The translations under genes were made by a program, and so were the position numbers. A stretch of 53,168 nucleotides of DNA from contig JAFGKM010000083.1 of NCBI GenBank assembly GCA_016928555.1, forward strand, positions 1 through 53,168, in the 5' to 3' direction. Shown piece by piece: positions 23,104 through 30,909 of the stretch (positions within the stretch are counted from its first letter, which is position 1; each line of letters opens with the position of its first letter). Below the pieces are notes generated by a model, which was not told the DNA's origin, did not search any database, and saw nothing but the letters and a program-made list of their open reading frames with translations. The DNA comes from Candidatus Omnitrophota bacterium. Lineage in GTDB: Bacteria > Ratteibacteria > UBA8468 > B48-G9 > JAFGKM01.

Positions 23104-23228
23104 CCCTCTTTCAAGACACCCGGAGAGTGAGGCGGTAAGGAGGAAACAACGCAGGCATACGTGTAAAAGGTATGTCGAGGAAGTTTCCGACGCAACCAAC
23201 GAAACTATCGGGGTGTCTTGGAAGAGGG
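23104..23228 (+). ncRNA. Structured 125-nt element, copy B (candidate RNA or mobile hairpin)
   Basis: The ends form an 18-pair stem: CCCTCTTTCAAGACACCC (23104-23121) with GGGTGTCTTGGAAGAGGG (23211-23228), one T-G pair. The inner hairpin pairs GGCATAC (23154-23160) with GTATGTC (23170-23176), starting at exactly the same offset as in copy A. A GGAAAC / GTTTCC pair may add a third helix. The conserved single-strand blocks match copy A while the stems differ. It starts 13 nt beyond the 5S rRNA 3' end. Confidence 0.6.
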
Positions 23229-23240
23229 GAAATAAAAATG

Positions 23241-23357
23241 TCCCTGGCAACACCTACTCTCCCACACCCTTTCGAATGCAGTACCATTGGCGCTGAAAGG
23301 CTTAACGGCCGTGTTCGGGATGGGAACGGGTGTTTCCCCTTCGCCATGGTTGCCAGA
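23241..23357 (-). rRNA. rrf: 5S ribosomal RNA
   Basis: About 117 nt on the minus strand. Helix I pairs CTGGCAACC with GGTGTTGCCAG. The conserved CCCATCCCGAACACGG loop region, the TTAAGCC segment and the loop E/helix IV part (GGTACTGC, GGGAGAGTAGG) are present. No 16S or 23S sequence lies on either side, so this is an unlinked 5S gene with its own promoter. Ends are accurate to a few bases. Confidence 0.95.
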
Positions 23358-23367
23358 GACGGGTGAG

Positions 23368-23396
23368 ATTATACCTCATAAAAAAATCCCTGTCAA
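23368..23396 (-). promoter_or_regulatory. Consensus sigma70 promoter of the 5S rRNA gene
   Basis: Minus strand TTGACA (23391-23396), 17-nt spacer with a T run, TATAAT (23368-23373). Both hexamers are perfect. Predicted start about 23361, only a few bases before the mature 5S. Confidence 0.9.
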
Positions 23397-23634
23397 CACT
23401 TCCCAAAAATTTCTAAAACACCTTATGTTTGGCACGGCCTAGCGATTGGCAGAAATGTCAGCTAACAGCCTGTCAACTTCTTTCGGGTATCTAACGGCAT
23501 GACTTTAAACCCTGTCTGCCAGTTTTGTCATGGTTTCAGCTACTTAACGGAAAAAAGAGCTGTTTTTTGAAGTCGTAGGAAAACCAGTAAAAAATCCACA
23601 CTCGCTCTTTCTCCCTGCAAGATGAAAACATCAT

Positions 23635-23675
23635 GACAGGATATCCGATTCGCAGGGATCTCCCTGTCCTTTTTT
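23635..23675 (+). terminator. Possible leader hairpin with T-run
   Basis: GACAGG (23635-23640) pairs with CCTGTC (23663-23668), with an inner ATCC/GGAT pair, followed by C and six T. On the plus strand it could end or attenuate a transcript before the UROD-like gene, but I see no promoter upstream for such a transcript. Nothing else is evident in 23397-23634. Confidence 0.3.
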
Positions 23676-23686
23676 CAGAGAGATAG

Positions 23687-23747
23687 TTTCATATAGATTC
23701 TTATTTGGCGCAACGATTCACTTTCATATAGATTTATTATGGCGCAA
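23687..23747 (+). promoter_or_regulatory. Two direct repeats, candidate operator
   Basis: TTTCATATAGATT followed by a TTAT and GGCGCAA block occurs at 23687-23713 and again at 23722-23747, with start points 35 bp apart. They lie 66-126 bp before the UROD-like gene. Repeats of this size upstream of a metabolic gene suggest a binding site for a dimeric regulator, or just a local duplication. Confidence 0.4.
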
Positions 23748-23812
23748 TTCGGTATATAGCAAGGTTGTCTGAAATAATGTAAAATATACCCGTTCGTCGT
23801 TAAAGGAGGTTT

Positions 23813-24862
23813 ATGCCGTTTCAGCCTGATTTCAGACATTTTGTCACGGTTATGCAGAATCAGCGCCCTGCGAGGCTTACGCTGTATGAGCATATCTTCA
23901 GCGACAGGATAATGGAGCAGATACTCAAGATTGACTTTGCGGGGTTGAAAGAGGGGAGCTGGATAGACAAAGAAGAGTATTTTCATCATTACTGCCGGTT
24001 CTTCCGGGAAATGCAATACGACATAGTCCCTTACGAGTTCGGCATTTGCGGGATACTTCCGGGACCGGCGGCCATCTGCGGAGGAAAAGGGCCCATACAG
24101 TCCCGCCGGGATTTTGAAAATTACCCGTGGAAGGAACTCCCGCAACTTTACTGGAAGTCTGCACAACCCTTAATGGACGCTCTTGTTTCCGCTCTTCCCG
24201 CCGGCATGAAAGCAGTGGGGGGCATAGGATACGGCGTTTTTGAAACGGCTGAAGCGCTGGTAGGTTTGGAGTATCTTCCGTTTATTCAGGCTGACGACCC
24301 CGCCCTTTATGACTCTTTGTTCACCTCCATAGGCAGTTTTATGCTGGAACTCTGGGAAAGATTCACGGAAAGGTACGGAAGCCATTTCGCCGCATGCCGA
24401 TTCGGAGACGATTTGGGTTTTAAATCTTCCCTGCTGACAAATCCTGCGACCGTCAGGAAAAATGTCATTCCGCAATACAAAAGGATAATAGATGCTGTGC
24501 ATTCCTCAGGGCATCGTTTTCTCTGGCATTCATGCGGCTGCATCTTCGAAATCATGGATGATGTGATAGCTGCAGGCATTGATGCCAAGCATTCAAATGA
24601 AGACGCCATAGCGCCTTTTGAAAAGTGGATAGCAGACTACGGCGAACGAATAGCGCTTCTTGGAGGTTTCGACATGAATTTCCTGTGCACCGCCGGCGAA
24701 TCGGAAATTTACGAAACAGTGCTCCGCCGAGGCGCTGAATACCGCGCCATGTGCAGGGGATATGCGCTGGGCTCCGGCAATTCCATACCCGATTATATGC
24801 CTGTTGAAAACTACCTTGCGATGATTAGAGCGGCTCAGCAAATACAAAAACAGCGTGCGTAA
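23813..24862 (+). CDS. Uroporphyrinogen decarboxylase-family protein (methyltransferase-like)
   Basis: A 349-residue TIM-barrel protein of the UROD/MtaA/CmuA superfamily. The FLWHSCGCIFEIMDDVIAAGID segment holds His-x-Cys as in the zinc-dependent corrinoid methyltransferases, and the following LLGGFDMNFLC strand is typical. It lacks the N-terminal Arg-rich motif of true HemE, so haem synthesis is unlikely. Many genomes of candidate phyla carry paralogues of unknown substrate next to sugar genes, as here. SD AAAGGAGGTTT precedes the ATG. A pair of direct repeats upstream may be regulatory. Confidence 0.8.
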   Translation: MPFQPDFRHFVTVMQNQRPARLTLYEHIFSDRIMEQILKIDFAGLKEGSWIDKEEYFHHYCRFFREMQYDIVPYEFGICGILPGPAAICGGKGPIQSRRDFENYPWKELPQLYWKSAQPLMDALVSALPAGMKAVGGIGYGVFETAEALVGLEYLPFIQADDPALYDSLFTSIGSFMLELWERFTERYGSHFAACRFGDDLGFKSSLLTNPATVRKNVIPQYKRIIDAVHSSGHRFLWHSCGCIFEIMDDVIAAGIDAKHSNEDAIAPFEKWIADYGERIALLGGFDMNFLCTAGESEIYETVLRRGAEYRAMCRGYALGSGNSIPDYMPVENYLAMIRAAQQIQKQRA

Positions 24863-24980
24863 CAGTCGCTAATAGTATCTGAAGCAACAATTCAAAATTT
24901 TGTATTATTATCTTGCGCTTCTTCAACTCTCCTGCTTAAAGCCGATTGATGTGCATGACAAACGGGTTTTAACCGGAAGT

Positions 24981-25009
24981 TTGACAGGATGGAAGAATAA
25001 TTTTACAAT
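24981..25009 (+). promoter_or_regulatory. Sigma70 promoter for the phosphoesterase-PHP gene
   Basis: TTGACA (24981-24986), 17-nt spacer, TACAAT (25004-25009). Predicted start about 25016. Confidence 0.7.
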
Positions 25010-25057
25010 CTCCCGTAAAATTCATTATTCAATCCGTTGCCCAATGTGCAAATTGAA

Positions 25058-26566
25058 ATGAAAGACAATCTTAAAATGCTGGTTATAGGGGATATTCACT
25101 ATAGCGCGGCGGAGGAAGCGGCGGCTTCCGCTCCCGGCAGGCATGCCAAATACGGGCTGGAACTCCTGACAAGGGCGCTCAGGCGCTTTGCCGGGGAAGA
25201 AAAACCGGACGTTCTTGTTATTCTCGGAGATGTTACCGACAGCGGCGGCAGACAGGAAGCGAATGATGCAATGATAGCGGTTGAAAAATCCGGCATACCG
25301 GCGGTCATTATCCCTGGCAACCACGACGCACCTGGAGGCAGGCCGAAACCCCTGCCGATAAAAAACTTTCTTCTCTACCCTTTCGTTGACAGTTACCAAG
25401 AAGATGACAAATGCACACGCAGGGAAGAGGACATTGAAAAATTCCGACTTGCGGTTAAAAACAATCCGGGTAAAAAAATCATAGCCCTTCAACATAACCC
25501 CGTTTACCCCATGATAGAAGACGATTATCCCTATAACCTGCGTAATGCGTACAGTGTTCACAGGGCTTATGCGGAAAACAACGTAATCCTTTCTTTGAGC
25601 GGACACTACCACCCGGGAAAGAATTTGACATATAAAAGCGGTGAATCAAAAACCCTCACGTTGAAAGCATTTCAAGGAAGAGTTCAGGGTAAAAACGGAG
25701 TCGGATACTTTACGGTGCCAGCACTCTGCGAATCTCCTTTCCGGTATGCCGTGATTGAAGTGCGGGGCGATAAAATCAGCGCGGATGAATACGCCTTGAG
25801 AAACCCCGTGCCTTTATGCGATAACCACTGCCATACGCAGTTTGCCTACTGCGCGGAAGACGTTACCGTAGAGAAAGTGCTTGAAAGAGCTTCTCTTCTG
25901 GGGATGGACTACGTCTGTTTTACCGAGCATGCAGACCAGCTGTATCTTACCCGCGAGGAATACAGCCGTATGAAATACCTGCAGGACGCCGGCATACTTA
26001 TCTCTGCCCGCAAGAATGGAACCGACAGGGTGAAAGCGTTCCGCGAAGCGGTTAAACAAAGCGGCTCTGCAATGGCGAAGGCGGGCCTTGAGGTTTGCCC
26101 CGACGCTTCGGGAGGCATCACCCTCCTGCCGGAGGACAGAGAAGGGCTGGATATGGTCATAGGCGCAATACACTTTCTACCGGGGGATTTTTCACATGCG
26201 GATGAAAAAGAGGTGCAGAGAGGTTTTATGCAGGCGTTTGAAACTCTTGTAAACAATGACATAGACGTGCTTGCACATCCGTTCCGCCTGTTTTCACGGA
26301 GCGGATTGAAACCGCCAAGAGATCTCTTCAGGCCGGTTGCCGGCATGCTGAAAAACTTCGGGGTGGCGGCGGAGCTTAATTTCCATACAAATAAACCTTC
26401 TCCGGAGTTTTTTGAAATTTGTCTGCGGGAGGGAATAAAGATATCATTAGGGACGGATACCCATAACCTCTTGCAGGCAGGGGAGTTTTGTAAGCATCTT
26501 GAGTTCTTGAAAATGCTGGGTATTTCAACGGAGCAAATAGGAAAGATATTGTATCTGTTATCCTGA
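25058..26566 (+). CDS. Metallophosphoesterase-PHP domain fusion
   Basis: About 502 residues with two different metal-dependent phosphatase domains. N-terminal calcineurin-like domain (about 1-260): VIGDIHYS, VILGDVTDSGG, IIPGNHDAPGG, ALQHNPVYP and SGHYHPG give the full set of metal ligands. C-terminal PHP domain (about 265-500): DNHCHTQFAY, CFTEHADQLY, IGAIHFLPGD, VLAHPFRLF and LGTDTHNL, resembling histidinol-phosphatase-type PHP proteins. Both sites look intact, so two hydrolytic steps on one phosphorylated compound are possible (inference). The start is uncertain: no SD is seen; a TTG at 25037 and an ATG at 25076 are alternatives. Confidence 0.82.
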   Translation: MKDNLKMLVIGDIHYSAAEEAAASAPGRHAKYGLELLTRALRRFAGEEKPDVLVILGDVTDSGGRQEANDAMIAVEKSGIPAVIIPGNHDAPGGRPKPLPIKNFLLYPFVDSYQEDDKCTRREEDIEKFRLAVKNNPGKKIIALQHNPVYPMIEDDYPYNLRNAYSVHRAYAENNVILSLSGHYHPGKNLTYKSGESKTLTLKAFQGRVQGKNGVGYFTVPALCESPFRYAVIEVRGDKISADEYALRNPVPLCDNHCHTQFAYCAEDVTVEKVLERASLLGMDYVCFTEHADQLYLTREEYSRMKYLQDAGILISARKNGTDRVKAFREAVKQSGSAMAKAGLEVCPDASGGITLLPEDREGLDMVIGAIHFLPGDFSHADEKEVQRGFMQAFETLVNNDIDVLAHPFRLFSRSGLKPPRDLFRPVAGMLKNFGVAAELNFHTNKPSPEFFEICLREGIKISLGTDTHNLLQAGEFCKHLEFLKMLGISTEQIGKILYLLS

Positions 26567-26591
26567 GAAAAACGGTAAACAATTTGCGGCC

Positions 26592-26645
26592 TGTAGCGGT
26601 GCGATTCATCGCACGGCTTTTAGCGGCATAAATGCCACCGCTACA
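26592..26645. repeat. BIME: inverted pair of REP-like hairpins
   Basis: TGTAGCG followed by GTGCGA, loop TTCA, TCGCAC; then a short spacer; then GGCA, loop TAAA, TGCC, ACCGCTACA. The two GTAG feet face outwards, the arrangement of bacterial interspersed mosaic elements. Confidence 0.85.
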
Positions 26646-26683
26646 ATTTATCCATGAAATTGTTTTTGAGGAAAGGAGAAAAA

Positions 26684-27847
26684 ATGGGAAAGATAAGAGC
26701 GGCTGTTATAGGATGCGGCAAATTTGCGGAAGCACAGCATCTGCCCAACTGCGAATGGTCGGACAAGGTTGAGCTCTATTATTGTTCCTCGAGAAGTGAA
26801 AAGGGCAGAAAGACGGCGGAAAGGTTCGGCTCAGAAAAGATTACAGCGGATTACAAGGACATACTGAAAGACCCGAAGGTAGATATGGTGATACTGAGCG
26901 TACCCCACGACCAACACATGTTCTACATCAGGGAAACCCTCAACGCTGGTAAAAACGTCCTGTGCGAAAAACCCATGACAATGACTATGGAAGAAGCATA
27001 CGAGGTCATTAAGCTCGTTCGGACAAAGGGTGTGAAGTTATGCGTGGATTACAACCGCAGGCGCAGTCCCGCGATGCTGGACCTTAAAAAGAATTTCATG
27101 GCTCACAGTGACAATCCCAAGGGGAAAGCCAGGGTATATACGCAGGAGCTCAACAGGCCGTTATGGGCCGAAGAGCAGAGAACCATGGTACTGATAAGAG
27201 TAAACGACGAAAGCCTGACCTACGGCGGCGTACATATAGACTGGAAGGAGGGCGGCGGGCTCATCATCGGCGAAGGATGCCACTGGGTTGACCTGATGTC
27301 ATGGCTGATTGAAGAGCGGCCTGTGAGGATTTACGGGAGCGGCAGTACCCGGATGAATTACGTCTTAACCGTTGAATTCTCAAACGGAGCTCTCGGATGC
27401 CTCTTTTTCTCCGCGGCCGGTTCTTTCGAATATCCCAAGGAATTGATAGAGATACAGCACAGGGGCAAGATTTTCAGAAGTGAATGTTTCGTTGAAAACC
27501 ATTATTTCGGCTTAGGCGAACGGACGGTAAAAACCTTCCCCCTCCAGTTTGATTTCCAGCCGGACCATGGAAATGAGGGAGGTCTCGCCGGATACCTGAA
27601 GAAGATAGACGCCATGGGCGCGGAATATGTAAAAAGGGGAGTGTTTAACTATGTTTTCCCAGACAAAGGGCACAGGGGCCTGCTTAATTCCTTTGCCGAA
27701 GCGATTATCAACAACACCCCTTCGCCGGCAGACGAAATTGCGGGCATGCGCGCGACGTACCTATCTTTGAGGGGTATGGACTCAATCCGGACAGGAACAG
27801 CCCTTCCGGTCAACACTGAAGAGTGGGAAATGTACGTCCATATGTAA
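26684..27847 (+). CDS. Gfo/Idh/MocA-family oxidoreductase
   Basis: A 387-residue dehydrogenase. AAVIGCGKFAEAQHLPN is the Rossmann glycine motif, VPHDQHMFYI follows and CEKPMTMTMEEA holds the catalytic Lys. VDYNRRRSPAM and the EGCHWVDLMSWL helix are in the second domain. The larger C-terminal part (to 387) resembles bi-domain dehydrogenases acting on inosose or sugar-nucleotide substrates. Substrate unknown. SD AAAGGAGAAAAA fixes the ATG; an earlier ATG 30 nt upstream is ignored. Confidence 0.88.
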   Translation: MGKIRAAVIGCGKFAEAQHLPNCEWSDKVELYYCSSRSEKGRKTAERFGSEKITADYKDILKDPKVDMVILSVPHDQHMFYIRETLNAGKNVLCEKPMTMTMEEAYEVIKLVRTKGVKLCVDYNRRRSPAMLDLKKNFMAHSDNPKGKARVYTQELNRPLWAEEQRTMVLIRVNDESLTYGGVHIDWKEGGGLIIGEGCHWVDLMSWLIEERPVRIYGSGSTRMNYVLTVEFSNGALGCLFFSAAGSFEYPKELIEIQHRGKIFRSECFVENHYFGLGERTVKTFPLQFDFQPDHGNEGGLAGYLKKIDAMGAEYVKRGVFNYVFPDKGHRGLLNSFAEAIINNTPSPADEIAGMRATYLSLRGMDSIRTGTALPVNTEEWEMYVHM

Positions 27848-27913
27848 ATATATGCGTGAAGCGGAATCGTATCGCCCGCTTCTAATTAATGCATAGAGCA
27901 AGGTAACAAAACA

Positions 27914-28015
27914 GGTAGTCGCAACTCTTTCGATAGTCCGCCAACTCTTTAGTGGAGGAAGGTTGCGTCTGGAGAAGAGCGTAAAAGGACCGCAGGCTGA
28001 AGACCTGCGGCTACC
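27914..28015. repeat. REP-like cluster with an expanded inverted copy
   Basis: 27914-27967: GGTAGT, CGCAAC ... GGTTGCG with an inserted CCGCCAACTCTTTAGTGG hairpin. 27991-28015: stem CGCAGG, loop CTGAAGA, CCTGCG, tail GCTACC. It fills the convergent gap between the oxidoreductase and dppA-like genes. A further sequence of note: none seen. Confidence 0.75.
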
Positions 28016-28037
28016 GCAAAGAATTGGAAGCGGGATA

Positions 28038-28886
28038 TTATTTAGGTTTTTTGCCTGAGAGGTTGGAGGGATACCTGTACCAGTCCATTTTCGTTTTCCC
28101 GTAATGCGCCCAGGGAAACTTCACCAGAGCTTTTTCAAACACTTCGGTTATATTTTTTCCTTTAACCGGTTTTTTAAGGACAGGTTCTAAGGGAGGGATA
28201 TGGCCGGGGGCATCAAGAAGATTCAGGTTTACCGGCCCTTTGATAACGTAAGGCTTTATTTTTCTTCTTCCTTCGATACCCTTGCGGACGCCTTCCCTGA
28301 TTATCTCCTGCGCCCTTGCCGGAAGAACCGATCGGCAAAAATTCGGCCCGTAGCTGTGTTTGACAACACCGGTAACAATATCCGGATTTTTCTCTTTCAC
28401 TTCTCCCGTGATTACCTGGTCGCCGCTTACAAAAACCGCCGGGATGCCGAGGTCTCCCGCCAGAGCCATTGCCATGGATGCTTCGCTCATGTATATCCTT
28501 CCTCCATTAACTTCCCACTTGCTATGGGGGCATACCGCTCCCAACTCTCCGCCCATTGCATGCATGCCTACAAGCACCATCGCATCCCATCCCTGTTTCA
28601 ATTCAGTCAGCCATTCGGGGGAGTGTCCGCCCCTGCCGTGAAGAATCTCGCAGCCGCCTTCAAGTTCTTCAAAAAGGATGTTGTATGCCGAACCGTGGTT
28701 GTCATTAACGTAAATAGTGTCCGCGCCTGCGTCCTTTGCTCCCTTTACCGCGGCGCTGACCTCTCCGGTAAGCAGACGGTACATCCTCTGACGGTGGTGA
28801 AAATTCTCAAGGGTTTGCGTATCCCTGTCCTCAAAAGAAAAAAAACCTGCAACGCCTTCAATATCTGTCTGAATGTATATCTTCAT
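28038..28886 (-). CDS. M55-family D-aminopeptidase (DppA-like)
   Basis: A 282-residue zinc peptidase. The start KIYIQTDIEGVAGF gives the Asp-x-Glu ligands. NDNHGSAYN and LVGMHAMGG hold further His ligands, and FVSGDQVITGE is the active-site region. DppA of Bacillus releases D-Ala from D-Ala dipeptides. Here it overlaps the upstream lipoprotein gene by one base (TAATG), so the pair is translationally coupled; a link to cell-wall peptide recycling is inference. Confidence 0.85.
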   Translation of the reverse strand: MKIYIQTDIEGVAGFFSFEDRDTQTLENFHHRQRMYRLLTGEVSAAVKGAKDAGADTIYVNDNHGSAYNILFEELEGGCEILHGRGGHSPEWLTELKQGWDAMVLVGMHAMGGELGAVCPHSKWEVNGGRIYMSEASMAMALAGDLGIPAVFVSGDQVITGEVKEKNPDIVTGVVKHSYGPNFCRSVLPARAQEIIREGVRKGIEGRRKIKPYVIKGPVNLNLLDAPGHIPPLEPVLKKPVKGKNITEVFEKALVKFPWAHYGKTKMDWYRYPSNLSGKKPK

Positions 28887-29365
28887 TATCTCACGTCCCT
28901 TTCAAGAGGCAACTGCTTGAAAGTGCTCTGCGAATTCATCCTCCCGCTGCGGTCAAAGGTGATGCTCCCCATGCCGAAATAATACCATACGTCGCTGTTT
29001 CCAAGCATTTCCATTCTTTCCGGATTGCCAAGCAGGTTCAGAACCTCGTCGTAAGACATTCCTTTCTTGACCTTTTTCCATGTATCCATGTCGGGCCTTG
29101 TGGTGGCAGAGAACTGGGTCGCCAGCTCAAGATTCCTGAGCCCTTTGGCAAGCCTTCCGTTTGACTCTGCAAGCTTGTCAATCTGTTCCTGCATCTCCTC
29201 CGCTCCCTTCGCAAGTTTCTCCAGTTTCCCTTCAAGTTCCGCCACTTTCGCGGATAGACCTGCGGCATCCGCTCCAGCACCTACTGTTTTCTGTTCCTCT
29301 GCATAACAGCCCAGAGCCATAAAAACAATCGCAAAAAGCACAATAATTTTCCGTAGAGCAGCCAT
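28886..29365 (-). CDS. Putative lipoprotein with coiled coil and SmpA/OmlA-like C-terminus
   Basis: 159 residues. A signal peptide of about 19 residues ends ALGC, a slightly atypical lipobox, so acylation at Cys20 is likely. Residues about 35-85 form a coiled coil of heptads rich in Ala, Leu, Glu and Lys (AELEGKLEKLAKGAEEMQ). The last 65 residues (WKKVKKGMSYDEVLNLLGNP and VWYYFGMGSITFD) resemble the SmpA/OmlA (BamE) fold, a small envelope domain. A role in outer-membrane or cell-wall assembly is plausible. Coupled to the DppA-like gene. Confidence 0.7.
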   Translation of the reverse strand: MAALRKIIVLFAIVFMALGCYAEEQKTVGAGADAAGLSAKVAELEGKLEKLAKGAEEMQEQIDKLAESNGRLAKGLRNLELATQFSATTRPDMDTWKKVKKGMSYDEVLNLLGNPERMEMLGNSDVWYYFGMGSITFDRSGRMNSQSTFKQLPLERDVR

Positions 29366-29380
29366 CTTTTCTCCCCTCCC

Positions 29381-29430
29381 AAATCCCCTTTAAATTCCCC
29401 CTTTGACAAAGGGGGAAATAGGGGGATTTT
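29381..29430. repeat. C/G-run palindrome
   Basis: AAATCCCC, C runs, TTTGACAAA centre, G runs, GGGGATTTTT, between uxaC and the lipoprotein gene. The T run on the plus strand gives it a terminator look, but flanking genes read the other way. Confidence 0.7.
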
Positions 29431-30797
29431 TAAAGATTGAAAAACTCTTTCGGGTTAGTATAGCACATTCTTTTCGCAAGCGCCTCCGCCGTCTCTTCAG
29501 TCATCTGCCCCATCTCTGCCATGCCGCCCAGAACATCGGAAAGAACGCGGCGGAACATCTCAAACCTTGAGCCGTAAGAGAGAATCTTCCGCGAATCGGA
29601 GACCATTCCCGCAAACGCGGAGAGAAGGTCAACCGAACCGATGTATTCAAGCTGTCTTTTCATACCTATGGGGTTGTCGCAAAGCCACCAGGCCGACCCC
29701 AGCCGGACTTTTGCGCCGAACGCCCTTGCTGTAGAAGCAAGCGTTGCATAGTGAACGGCATCCAGACAGTAAAGAACCGTTTTCAGCCTGTTGTCAAAGC
29801 GGTTCAGAAAGGATGTGAGCGGAGGCAGGATATCAATAAAATGGCTGGAAACGTCTCCTCCGGAATCCGCTCCCAGTGTTTCGAACAGCGTCTTCCCGAC
29901 ATCCCTGACTGCACCGATGTGAAGCTGGAAAACCCAGTCTTTTTCAGCATCAAGTTCGCCCATAAACCCGAACAGATAGCCGGCAAAGACGTTTGCCTCT
30001 CCGGAAGATATTGTACCTCCCTGCAATGCTTTCATAAACACCCTGTTCGCATCCTTCCTGTCTTCTGTTCCGGCCAAAGGCCGTTCAACTCCGTGGTCGC
30101 TTGCCCTGCATCCGCACTCGGCGAAATAATCATGCGACCTTCTGAGAACGTCCTCAACATCCTTTATTGAGCGGCACTTTACGGCAAACCGCCCTGCAAG
30201 TCTTTCAATATACCGCCTCCAGCCCGTAGAAGTTATCTTAATTGCCCTGTCAGGCCGCCATGTAGGCCTTATTATGGTACTGCCCATCACGCGGTTAATC
30301 TGCATATGAACATCCAGGATATCCGCCGGGTCGTCGGTAGAGCACATAACCTCCACGTTTGTTCTGCGGAGAATCTCCCGGGGCCGGTTGCAGGGCAATT
30401 TGAGTTTTTCGGCAACTGCTTTCCATGTCTTTTTTCCCGTGGATTTGCAAAGCGGCTCATCTATCCCGAAACATCTTTGGAGGTCAAGGTGCACCCATTC
30501 ATAGACAGGGTTGCCCGCAATAAGAGGGAACGCCTCCGCCATCTTCCGCCATTTTTCTTCGGCAGGGGCATTTCCCGTAATGTACACTTCAGGCACTCCG
30601 CATTTCCTGAGCATCTCCCACACATAGTGGTCGGTTGCGGCAAATACCTGCCACGGATTTATATAATTCTTGTTCTCGGCGATCTCCTTCACGTCGGCAT
30701 GGTTATGCGGGTCAACAACGGGAAGAGAAGCAACTTTTTTGAATATCTTTACCGCGGTTTTATTCCCCAGAAGATACTTTTTATCCAGAAACCCCAT
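29430..30797 (-). CDS. uxaC: Uronate isomerase (glucuronate/galacturonate isomerase family)
   Basis: A 455-residue amidohydrolase-fold isomerase of the UxaC family, which converts glucuronate to fructuronate and galacturonate to tagaturonate. VVDPHNHADVKEI gives the metal His-x-His, EVMCSTDDPADILDVH the strand after the bound substrate, FQLHIGAVRDVG the central His, and SAWWLCDNPIGMKRQL the C-terminal core, all in family order. The rest of the uronate pathway (uxaB, uxuA, kdgK) is not in the window. The DUF6785-like membrane protein just upstream might be a partner (inference). SD AGGGGGGAAAG before the ATG. Confidence 0.88.
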   Translation of the reverse strand: MGFLDKKYLLGNKTAVKIFKKVASLPVVDPHNHADVKEIAENKNYINPWQVFAATDHYVWEMLRKCGVPEVYITGNAPAEEKWRKMAEAFPLIAGNPVYEWVHLDLQRCFGIDEPLCKSTGKKTWKAVAEKLKLPCNRPREILRRTNVEVMCSTDDPADILDVHMQINRVMGSTIIRPTWRPDRAIKITSTGWRRYIERLAGRFAVKCRSIKDVEDVLRRSHDYFAECGCRASDHGVERPLAGTEDRKDANRVFMKALQGGTISSGEANVFAGYLFGFMGELDAEKDWVFQLHIGAVRDVGKTLFETLGADSGGDVSSHFIDILPPLTSFLNRFDNRLKTVLYCLDAVHYATLASTARAFGAKVRLGSAWWLCDNPIGMKRQLEYIGSVDLLSAFAGMVSDSRKILSYGSRFEMFRRVLSDVLGGMAEMGQMTEETAEALAKRMCYTNPKEFFNL

Positions 30798-30823
30798 CTT
30801 TCCCCCCTGACCTTATTAAACGT

Positions 30824-30888
30824 GAGAAAGGGAAGCGCGGACGTGCGAGTGCTGAAACCCCCGAGCACTGAAACTGCTTTCCTTTCTC
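30824..30888. repeat. Nested hairpin element
   Basis: Outer stem GAGAAAGGGAAGC (30824-30836) with GCTTTCCTTTCTC (30876-30888), one G-T. Inner hairpin AGTGCT (30848-30853) with AGCACT (30864-30869). Lies between the DUF6785-like gene and uxaC. Confidence 0.55.
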
Positions 30889-30909
30889 TATACTTAAGTC
30901 AACTCGGTA

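Noticed and set aside
22924-23366. Open frames around the 5S gene
   Set aside because: They run through the 5S rRNA, the 125-nt element and palindromes and look like chance.
23813-24862. True HemE uroporphyrinogen decarboxylase
   Set aside because: It lacks the HemE N-terminal Arg motif and carries a His-x-Cys motif of methyltransferase-type relatives; no haem genes are near.
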